A DNA stretch of 6,837 bases from Bifidobacterium breve (GTDB lineage Bacteria > Actinomycetota > Actinomycetes > S36-B12): NCBI GenBank assembly GCA_945900705.1, contig CAMDKJ010000092.1, forward strand, positions 1 to 6,837, written 5' to 3'. The notes under the pieces were generated by a model. It was not told where the DNA came from. It saw nothing but the letters and a program-made list of their open reading frames with translations, and searched no databases. Of this stretch, positions 1-5,581 are shown one piece after another. Made by a program: the position numbers and the translations under genes. The stretch's first letter is position 1. The number at the start of each line of letters is the position of its first letter.

Positions 1-1320
1 AGTAAACTTGCCCGCGTAGAAAATAGTCTCGCCGCGGTTCGCTCTTTCATCAACCATTTCGGCGAACATCGTCACGATGTTGAGCATGAAATTGATGGCG
101 TTGTCATTAAGGTCGACGATCTGGCGCTGCAGGCGCAACTAGGTGAGACCGCACGGGCACCGCGTTGGGCAATCGCCTACAAGTACCCACCAGAAGTCGT
201 CCGTACCCGGCTGATTGATATTCAAGTGAATGTGGGCCGGACCGGGCGGGTTACGCCATTCGCGATCATGGAACCCGTGAAAGTCGCAGGTTCGAGCGTT
301 GCGATGGCCACTTTGCATAATGCGTTTGAGGTGGAGCGTAAGGGTGTGCTGATCGGCGACATGGTCTATTTGCGCAAGGCCGGTGATGTCATACCCGAAA
401 TTCTCGGCCCGGTAGTTGAGGCGCGCACGGGGAGCGAACGCCCCTTTGTGATGCCCATGCTGTGCCCTGCCTGTGGATCCACACTTGGTCCGGCCAAGGA
501 GGGTGACAAGGATTTTCGGTGCCCGAATGCGCGCGGGTGCCCCGCCCAATTGCGGGAGCGGCTTTCGCATGTGGCATCACGTGGAGCCCTAGATATTGAG
601 GGCCTTGGTGAAAAGGCGGCCTCTGCGCTTTTGGACTGCGGCTTGTTGGCCGACGAAGGTGATCTTTTCCTGCTCACGCAAGCCGATCTCCTCAACTGCG
701 AATTCTTCAGGCGCGAGCCGGCCAAGGGGGAAGATGGTCCCCAGCTAACCGAAAACGCTAAGAGCATGTGGGCTCAGGTGCAACTTGCCAAAGGCCGGCC
801 GCTCTGGCGGGTTTTGGTGGCACTTTCAATCCGGCACGTGGGCCCAACCGCGGCGCAGTCCCTTGCTCGAGTCTTCGGAAGTCTCGATTCGATTAGTTCT
901 GCCAGTATTGCTGAGCTAGCCGAGGTTGATGGAGTCGGTGAAACCATTGCGGTGGCAGTTCGCGAGTGGTTTAGCGAGCCTTGGCATCAACAGGTGGTCT
1001 CAAAATGGCGCGCTGGTGGGGTGCAGTTTGCTGATGCGGGTGGTGGGTCGACTTCACATGAGTTCGCGGGCCTGGTGGTAGTTATCACCGGATCTTTGGC
1101 CGGTTACACCCGCGATAGTGCGGCTGCGGCCGTAACAAGTCGTGGAGGCAAGGTGTCTGGTTCAGTCTCGTCGAAGACCAGTGTTTTGGTTGCCGGTGAA
1201 AGCGCCGGGTCAAAATTCGACAAGGCCGTAGCCCTTGGCGTACCGGTTATCGGTGCGGCCGGATTTGAAGTAATGCTCACCGACGGGCTGGAAGCGGCGC
1301 TGACTACAATCACGCAGTGA
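1..1320 (+). CDS. ligA: NAD+-dependent DNA ligase LigA, 3' part (5' end outside window)
   Basis: NAD+-dependent DNA ligase seals nicks between Okazaki fragments and after excision repair, using NAD+ to adenylate an active-site lysine. The reading frame is open from base 1, giving 439 residues before TGA. The family is usually 670-700 residues, so roughly 260-290 N-terminal residues, including the adenylated KxDG lysine, lie upstream. Visible in order (residues of the fragment): nucleotidyltransferase motif IV EIDGVVIKV (30-38) and motif V with AYK (59-61); OB-fold segment NVGRTGRVTPF (77-87); a four-cysteine zinc finger (C155, C158, C174, C180); helix-hairpin-helix region (about 190-325, including RHVGPTAA and EVDGVGE); and a C-terminal BRCT domain (about 354-428) with VVITGSL and the conserved RGGKV. 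No frameshift or missing motif is seen. Methionines inside the fragment, such as the codon at 226, are internal. The TGA stop overlaps the gatC GTG start, so the ligase gene is part of the gat operon. Confidence 0.97.
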   Translation, partial: SKLARVENSLAAVRSFINHFGEHRHDVEHEIDGVVIKVDDLALQAQLGETARAPRWAIAYKYPPEVVRTRLIDIQVNVGRTGRVTPFAIMEPVKVAGSSVAMATLHNAFEVERKGVLIGDMVYLRKAGDVIPEILGPVVEARTGSERPFVMPMLCPACGSTLGPAKEGDKDFRCPNARGCPAQLRERLSHVASRGALDIEGLGEKAASALLDCGLLADEGDLFLLTQADLLNCEFFRREPAKGEDGPQLTENAKSMWAQVQLAKGRPLWRVLVALSIRHVGPTAAQSLARVFGSLDSISSASIAELAEVDGVGETIAVAVREWFSEPWHQQVVSKWRAGGVQFADAGGGSTSHEFAGLVVVITGSLAGYTRDSAAAAVTSRGGKVSGSVSSKTSVLVAGESAGSKFDKAVALGVPVIGAAGFEVMLTDGLEAALTTITQ

Positions 1321-1619
1321 CCGCAATTACCCGTCAGGAAGTCGCCCATCTGGCGAAATTGGCCCGACTTGACCTAACCGCTACCGAACTTGACCACTAT
1401 GCGGAGCAGTTAGCGGTAATTTTGCAGTCGGTGGCCCGGATTTCAGAGGTGGCCGCCGATGACATCCCGCCGACCTCCCATCCGGTGCCGGTTGAAAATG
1501 TTTTCCGTGATGACATCGCCTATCCGGGGCTAGATCGGGCCGAGGTTTTCGCCTCAGCTCCGGCGACTCAAGATGATCGTTTCCGAGTGCCCAGGATTCT
1601 GGACGAGGAACAAGCATGA
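1317..1619 (+). CDS. gatC: Asp/Glu-tRNA amidotransferase subunit C (GatC)
   Basis: GatC is the small subunit of the heterotrimeric GatCAB amidotransferase. It wraps around and stabilises the GatA-GatB interface in the cytoplasm. The product is 100 residues, normal for the family. The N-terminus TRQEVAHLAKLARLDLT matches the conserved GatC opening, followed by a helix (about 20-45), a proline-rich linker (PPTSHPVPVENVFRDD) and the typical C-terminal end DDRFRVPRIL. The start is GTG at 1317, overlapping the ligA stop by 4 bases. Family alignment supports this start because the conserved motif begins about five residues in. No purine-rich Shine-Dalgarno sequence lies 5-15 bases upstream (gactacaatca), so initiation probably relies on ribosomes finishing ligA. 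The stop overlaps the gatA ATG, again by 4 bases. Confidence 0.96.
   Translation: MTAITRQEVAHLAKLARLDLTATELDHYAEQLAVILQSVARISEVAADDIPPTSHPVPVENVFRDDIAYPGLDRAEVFASAPATQDDRFRVPRILDEEQA
1605..1609 (+). promoter_or_regulatory. Ribosome binding site of gatA
   Basis: GAGGA lies inside the last codons of gatC, 6 bases before the gatA ATG at 1616. Its spacing and purine content support ATG 1616 as the true start. Confidence 0.75.
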
Positions 1620-3121
1620 GGAGCGTCGATGCCGACCTCATTCGCCAACCTGCATCAGTGCTCGCAGCAGCAATTTCCGAAGGGGAGGTTTCATCCCTTG
1701 AAGTCACCAAGGCCCATCTGGCGCGTATCACTGAGGTCGACGAGCGTGTGCACGCTTTTTTACAGGTGACGGGTGAAGCAGCGCTCGCAGCGGCTGAATT
1801 AGTTGATGAAAAACGTAGAGCAGGAGCCAAGTTAGGCGCCCTAGCCGGGGTGCCGATCGCGGTTAAGGATGTCCTGACGATGCGCGGGGTGCCGACCACC
1901 TGCGGATCCAAAATTCTTGAAGGCTGGCGGCCGCCTTATGACTCCACAGTCGTTGCGCGTTTGCGGGCCGCCGACATGGTGATCTTGGGCAAGACCAACA
2001 TGGATGAATTCGCGATGGGCTCCTCAACCGAGCACTCCGCGTACGGTCCGACACACAACCCATGGGATTTAACACGGATTCCCGGTGGTTCCGGTGGTGG
2101 CTCAGCGGCTTCGTTGGCAGCCTTTGAGGCGCCACTGGCGATTGGCACCGACACCGGCGGATCAATTCGTCAGCCGGCGGCGGTCACCGGCACAGTTGGA
2201 GTCAAGCCAACTTATGGTGGGGTTTCCCGATACGGCCTGGTGGCATTGGCATCATCACTCGATCAGGCCGGCCCGTGCGCCCGTTCGGTGCTAGATGCCG
2301 CATTACTTCACTCCGTCATCGCAGGGCATGACCCGCGCGACTCAACGTCGATTAATGCGCCGGTGCCCGACGTCGTGGGCGCAGCGAATCGTGGCGATGT
2401 ACGTGGGCTGCGAATTGGCCTGGTTAAGGAGCTAAGTGGTGCGGGCTATCAGGCCGGAGTTCTGCAGAGATTTAACGAAGCCGTTGAGTTGCTTCAAGGC
2501 CTCGGGGCCGAAGTAGTTGAGGTTTCCTGCCCCAACTTTGACTATGCACTGGGCGCCTACTATTTGATTCTTCCTGCGGAGGCTTCGAGTAATCTCGCGC
2601 GTTTCGACGGTATGCGCTATGGGCTTCGAGCCGGTGATGACGGATCGAATTCTGTTGAACAAGTGATGTCACTTAGTCGCGAGGCGGGCTTTGGAGCCGA
2701 AGTTAAGCGGCGCATCATGCTAGGTACCTATGCTCTGTCGAGCGGTTATTACGATGCCTACTACGGACAAGCCCAAAAAGTGCGGACTCTCATCACCCGA
2801 GACTTCAATGCGGCTTTCGATAAGGCGGATGTGCTCATCTCGCCAACCGCGCCGACCACGGCTTTCAAAATCGGCGAAAAGGTTGATGATCCGCTGGCAA
2901 TGTACTTGAACGACATCGCCACCATTCCGGTAAATCTGGCCGGTAACTGCGCGATGTCGCTACCGGTTGGCCTCGCGCCGGCTGATGGGCTGCCCGTGGG
3001 CCTGCAGATCATGGCACCGCCGATGGCCGACGACCGGCTCTATCTCGTGGGCTCGGCACTTGAGTCGGCGCTCACCGACAAATGGGGCCACCTCCTCATC
3101 GAGGAGGTGCCGAGCCTGTGA
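1616..3121 (+). CDS. gatA: Asp/Glu-tRNA amidotransferase subunit A (GatA), amidase
   Basis: GatA is the glutaminase subunit of GatCAB. It hydrolyses glutamine and supplies ammonia through a tunnel to GatB, where Glu-tRNA(Gln) and/or Asp-tRNA(Asn) is amidated. The product is 501 residues, close to the usual 480-500. It shows the complete amidase-signature fold and the Ser-cisSer-Lys triad: K84 in GVPIAVKD, S159 in IPGGSGGGSAAS and nucleophile S183 in GTDTGGSIRQP. I assigned these by offset of five from the remembered Staphylococcus aureus GatA triad K79/S154/S178. The residue after S159 is glycine where many homologues have serine, which I regard as ordinary variation. The C-terminal part keeps the ANLAG-like segment (NLAGNCAMSLPVG) and GLPVGLQIM typical of GatA. 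The ATG start overlaps gatC by 4 bases and has a good ribosome binding site. The gene end doubles as the gatB translation-initiation region, with the gatB binding site and a hairpin inside the last codons. Confidence 0.98.
   Translation: MRSVDADLIRQPASVLAAAISEGEVSSLEVTKAHLARITEVDERVHAFLQVTGEAALAAAELVDEKRRAGAKLGALAGVPIAVKDVLTMRGVPTTCGSKILEGWRPPYDSTVVARLRAADMVILGKTNMDEFAMGSSTEHSAYGPTHNPWDLTRIPGGSGGGSAASLAAFEAPLAIGTDTGGSIRQPAAVTGTVGVKPTYGGVSRYGLVALASSLDQAGPCARSVLDAALLHSVIAGHDPRDSTSINAPVPDVVGAANRGDVRGLRIGLVKELSGAGYQAGVLQRFNEAVELLQGLGAEVVEVSCPNFDYALGAYYLILPAEASSNLARFDGMRYGLRAGDDGSNSVEQVMSLSREAGFGAEVKRRIMLGTYALSSGYYDAYYGQAQKVRTLITRDFNAAFDKADVLISPTAPTTAFKIGEKVDDPLAMYLNDIATIPVNLAGNCAMSLPVGLAPADGLPVGLQIMAPPMADDRLYLVGSALESALTDKWGHLLIEEVPSL
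3089..3109 (+). promoter_or_regulatory. Perfect hairpin enclosing the gatB ribosome binding site
   Basis: CACCTCCTC (3089-3097) and GAGGAGGTG (3101-3109) are exact reverse complements separated by the 3-base loop ATC, a 9-bp stem with no mismatch. The right arm contains the gatB Shine-Dalgarno sequence. The left arm resembles the anti-Shine-Dalgarno end of 16S rRNA (CACCTCCTT) at 8 of 9 bases. The hairpin lies in the gatA codons for His-Leu-Leu-Ile-Glu-Glu-Val. That it hides the site in the mRNA and is opened by ribosomes finishing gatA is inference. Confidence 0.6.
3102..3109 (+). promoter_or_regulatory. Ribosome binding site of gatB
   Basis: AGGAGGTG is a near-perfect complement to the 16S rRNA 3' end. 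It ends 8 bases before the GTG at 3118, with the AGGAGG core ending 10 bases before it. This decides the start of gatB in favour of GTG 3118 over the upstream in-frame ATG at 3082 or the internal ATG at 3157. Confidence 0.85.
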
Positions 3122-4635
3122 GTACCAATCATGAAACCGTACCTTTTGAAGAAGCCATGACCAGGTATGAGCCGATCATCGGTCTTGAGGTGCATGTTGA
3201 ATTGGGCACTAACTCAAAAATGTTCTGCTCATGCTCTACAACTTTTGGTGCCGCTCCAAATACCCAGGTGTGCCCGGTATGTCTTGGGTTACCCGGCTCG
3301 ATGCCGGTACTTAATCGGGTGGCGGTTGAGTCAACCATTCGCATAGGTCTGGCCCTTAATTGCGATATTGCCACCTGGTGCCGATTTGCTCGCAAGAACT
3401 ATTTCTACCCTGATATGCCAAAGGATTACCAAGTCAGCCAGTATGACGAACCCCTATGCACCAATGGCTGGCTTGATGTCACTGTTGCCACCGATGAAGG
3501 TCCGCAGGTCGTGCGCGTTGAAATCGAGCGGGTACACATGGAAGAGGACACCGGCAAGCTGACACATGCTGGCGGTGCCACCGGCCGCATTCACGGGGCT
3601 GACTATTCCCTCGTTGATTACAACCGAGCTGGTATCCCGTTGATTGAAATTGTCACCAAGACAGTGATAGGCACCGGATCTTTGGCGCCGGCTGTTGCGC
3701 GGGCATATGTCACTGAGTTACGCGATGTGATGCGTGCGCTGGGAGTCTCTGATGTGCGCATGGAGGAAGGCTCCCTTCGCTGCGATGCCAACCTGTCGCT
3801 CAATAAGCCTGGTGAGGGCTGGGGCACTCGCAGTGAAACAAAGAATGTGAATTCACTGAGGTCAGTCGAACGTGCGGTGCACTCTGAAATCGAAAGGCAA
3901 GCCGCAGTTCTAGACTCTGGCGGTCGAGTGATTCAAGAGACCCGTCACTTCAACGAAGATACCGGGCGCTCAACCTCGGGTCGGTCCAAAGAGCAGGCCG
4001 AGGATTACCGCTACTTCCCGGAGCCAGATTTAGTACCGATAGCACCATCGCTCGCGTGGGTTGAAGAACTGCGAGCTACCTTGCCAGAAGTCCCCTCCGT
4101 CAAGCGCGCTCGGCTGCAGAACACCTGGGGGATTAATGAGTTCGAGCTGGCGACTTTGGTAAATGCGGGTGCGGTTGAACTGGTTGAGGCCAGTATCGCT
4201 GAAGGCGTTGACCCTGCAGCCGCGCGAAAGTGGTGGACCGGCGAGTTATTGCGTGTGGCGAATGAGCGTGGTGTCGAGCTCAGCGAATTGCCGGTGACAG
4301 TGGGCCAGATAGCCCGTGTTGAAGCCCTTATCGCGGATGGCAGCCTCAATGACAAGTTGGCCCGTCAAGTTTTCGAAGGCGTATTGGCGGGTGAAGGCGA
4401 TGTTGATTTAGTCATCGCGCAACGAGGCCTCGCGGTAGTTACTGACGACGGTGCACTCCTTGCGGCCATTGACGAAGCGTTAGCCGCGCAGCCAGATGTC
4501 GCAGAGAAAATAATGAGCGGAAAGATTCAAGCTGCTGGCGCAATCGTGGGTGCGGTTATGAAGACCACAAAGGGGCAGGCTGATGCGGCGAAAGTTCGGG
4601 CGTTACTGCTTGAACGCCTCGGGGTAAGTGAGTAG
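3118..4635 (+). CDS. gatB: Asp/Glu-tRNA amidotransferase subunit B (GatB)
   Basis: GatB binds the mischarged tRNA, activates the side-chain carboxylate with ATP and transfers ammonia delivered by GatA. With GTG 3118 as start the product is 505 residues, normal for the family. The N-terminal cradle domain (about 16-310) has GLEVHVEL (22-29), four zinc-type cysteines C37, C39, C52 and C55 in the FCSC...CPVCLGLPG segment, HMEEDTGKL (140-148) and the GatB signature VDYNRAGIPLIEI (166-178). A helical linker and a YqeY-like tRNA-binding tail follow (about 355-505), ending in the conserved GAIVGAVMKTTKGQADA (474-490). The start is supported by the strong Shine-Dalgarno sequence and by a 4-base overlap (GTGA) with the gatA stop. 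An upstream in-frame ATG at 3082 would add 12 residues with no family resemblance. The gene ends TAG, 6 bases before the next start. Confidence 0.98.
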   Translation: MSTNHETVPFEEAMTRYEPIIGLEVHVELGTNSKMFCSCSTTFGAAPNTQVCPVCLGLPGSMPVLNRVAVESTIRIGLALNCDIATWCRFARKNYFYPDMPKDYQVSQYDEPLCTNGWLDVTVATDEGPQVVRVEIERVHMEEDTGKLTHAGGATGRIHGADYSLVDYNRAGIPLIEIVTKTVIGTGSLAPAVARAYVTELRDVMRALGVSDVRMEEGSLRCDANLSLNKPGEGWGTRSETKNVNSLRSVERAVHSEIERQAAVLDSGGRVIQETRHFNEDTGRSTSGRSKEQAEDYRYFPEPDLVPIAPSLAWVEELRATLPEVPSVKRARLQNTWGINEFELATLVNAGAVELVEASIAEGVDPAAARKWWTGELLRVANERGVELSELPVTVGQIARVEALIADGSLNDKLARQVFEGVLAGEGDVDLVIAQRGLAVVTDDGALLAAIDEALAAQPDVAEKIMSGKIQAAGAIVGAVMKTTKGQADAAKVRALLLERLGVSE

Positions 4636-4641
4636 CACGCC

Positions 4642-5547
4642 TTGGCTGGTATCGCGTTGCTGCCGACTTTTTTACAGGGCGTCGAGTTCGCCGGCGAACT
4701 TGTTTTCTATGACGGGGCGCCGGCTCCAGCGGACTTGGAGCGGGCTGGGTTCTTCGTCCCCGAATACATGGGTCCGATATCCACGGTAGAAGTACTGGTC
4801 GATTTGCCGGTGCTCGAGGTAGTGCAGTTGCTCACCGCGGGCTTTGATTACGTGCTGCCGTACCTGCCCGCTGGGGCAAAACTGTGTAATGCGGCGGGCG
4901 TTCACGATGCCAGCACCGCCGAACTGGCGATCGGTCTCATGCTCTCTGCGCTTCGCGGGCTAGATGTTGCCGCACGAAATATGGTGTCGGGCACTTGGCA
5001 ACATGAAACCAGGCCGAGCCTTGCAGATCGAGCGGTGCTGGTGTTGGGTGCGGGTGGGGTAGGGCAGGCAATCAGGGCGCGCCTTGAACCATTCGAGACC
5101 ACCGTCACCATGATTGGGCGCACCGCTCGAACGGGCGTATACGCGGTAAGTGATCTTGAGTCGTTACTGCCGAACGCTGATGTCGTAGTGATCGCGGTGC
5201 CACTTGACGTTACGACTGATGGTCTGGTCGATTTACAGTTTCTGCAGCGAATGAAGGCCGGTGCCTTGTTGGTGAATGTGGCGCGCGGCCGGGTAGTAGT
5301 AACCGACGCGCTCATTGCGCAACTGCACGCAGGTCACATCAGTGCGGCACTCGATGTGAGCGACCCGGAGCCGCTGCCGCCAGATCATCCCCTCTGGTCG
5401 TGCCCCAATTTGTTAATTTCACCCCATGTCGGCGGCGACACGTCAGCATTTGCCCCACGGGCAAGATCGCTGGTCATGCATCAGTTGGCTCGTTGGGCAA
5501 GTGGCCAGGAGCTGAGGAATGTCATCCCCACCCCACAAGCCCAATAG
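4642..5547 (+). CDS. D-isomer-specific 2-hydroxyacid dehydrogenase family protein, substrate unknown
   Basis: Family members reduce 2-keto acids to D-2-hydroxyacids, or the reverse, with NAD(P)(H) in the cytoplasm. The 301-residue product has the two-domain layout: an N-terminal catalytic part, a Rossmann core with GAGGVG (136-141), and the catalytic trio R215 (VNVARGRVV), E243 (DPEPLP) and H262 (ISPHVGG). At the end of the second beta strand it has GRT (159-161) where NAD-specific members carry an acidic residue, so NADP(H) preference is likely (inference). It lacks the extra C-terminal ACT domain of long SerA proteins, so it is probably not phosphoglycerate dehydrogenase. The start is TTG at 4642; the gatB stop, in the same frame, blocks any longer start, and the next in-frame ATG (4768) would cut into the conserved N-terminal part. 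No good Shine-Dalgarno sequence is visible, so reinitiation after gatB, 6 bases upstream, is likely. The family assignment is firm; substrate and gene name are not. Confidence 0.93.
   Translation: MAGIALLPTFLQGVEFAGELVFYDGAPAPADLERAGFFVPEYMGPISTVEVLVDLPVLEVVQLLTAGFDYVLPYLPAGAKLCNAAGVHDASTAELAIGLMLSALRGLDVAARNMVSGTWQHETRPSLADRAVLVLGAGGVGQAIRARLEPFETTVTMIGRTARTGVYAVSDLESLLPNADVVVIAVPLDVTTDGLVDLQFLQRMKAGALLVNVARGRVVVTDALIAQLHAGHISAALDVSDPEPLPPDHPLWSCPNLLISPHVGGDTSAFAPRARSLVMHQLARWASGQELRNVIPTPQAQ
4685..4700. repeat. Perfect 16-bp palindrome inside the dehydrogenase gene
   Basis: AGTTCGCCGGCGAACT is identical to its own reverse complement and ends exactly at these positions (the flanking G and T do not pair). 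It lies 43 bases after the TTG start, within the codons for Glu-Phe-Ala-Gly-Glu-Leu. It could be a protein-binding site, an mRNA secondary structure, or chance. The sequence itself is certain; a role is not. Confidence 0.3.
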
Positions 5548-5581
5548 CTCGCCGGTTCTAACGAAACATTAGGGTGACGCC
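5548..5581 (+). other. Short gap between dehydrogenase gene and ilvD
   Basis: This 34-base gap is the longest non-coding stretch in the window. Apart from the ilvD ribosome binding site at its end, I see only a 4-bp inverted repeat (CTAA/TTAG) that is too short to call. No terminator hairpin with a T-run and no convincing -35/-10 pair is present, so read-through into ilvD is likely. Confidence 0.6.
5571..5577 (+). promoter_or_regulatory. Probable ribosome binding site of ilvD
   Basis: AGGGTGA ends 4 bases before the ATG at 5582. It is an imperfect but reasonable match to the GGAGGTGA consensus and supports this ATG over the in-frame ATG three codons later (5591). Confidence 0.6.

Noticed and set aside
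65..81. 7-bp hairpin AACATCG/CGATGTT with a 3-base loop inside ligA
   Set aside because: A stem of this length is expected by chance in a window of this size, and it sits in the middle of a coding region with no start or stop nearby.
1086..1100. Exact 15-base direct repeat (caccggatctttggc) shared with 3672-3686
   Set aside because: Both copies encode Thr-Gly-Ser-Leu-Ala in the same frame in unrelated proteins (LigA BRCT domain and GatB), so shared codons explain it; no further copies were seen.
3082..3117. Upstream in-frame ATG at 3082 as the gatB start
   Set aside because: It would add 12 residues (MGPPPHRGGAEP) unlike any GatB N-terminus, and it lies before the strong Shine-Dalgarno sequence that fits GTG 3118.
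4685..4700. The palindrome as an SOS (LexA) box
   Set aside because: The actinobacterial and Bacillus-type box has half-sites in the order GAAC-N4-GTTC, whereas this has GTTC-N6-GAAC, the opposite orientation and spacing, and it lies inside a gene.
5557..5573. CTAA/TTAG inverted repeat before ilvD as a terminator or operator
   Set aside because: The arms are only 4 bp and AT-rich with no following T-run, so it is indistinguishable from chance.
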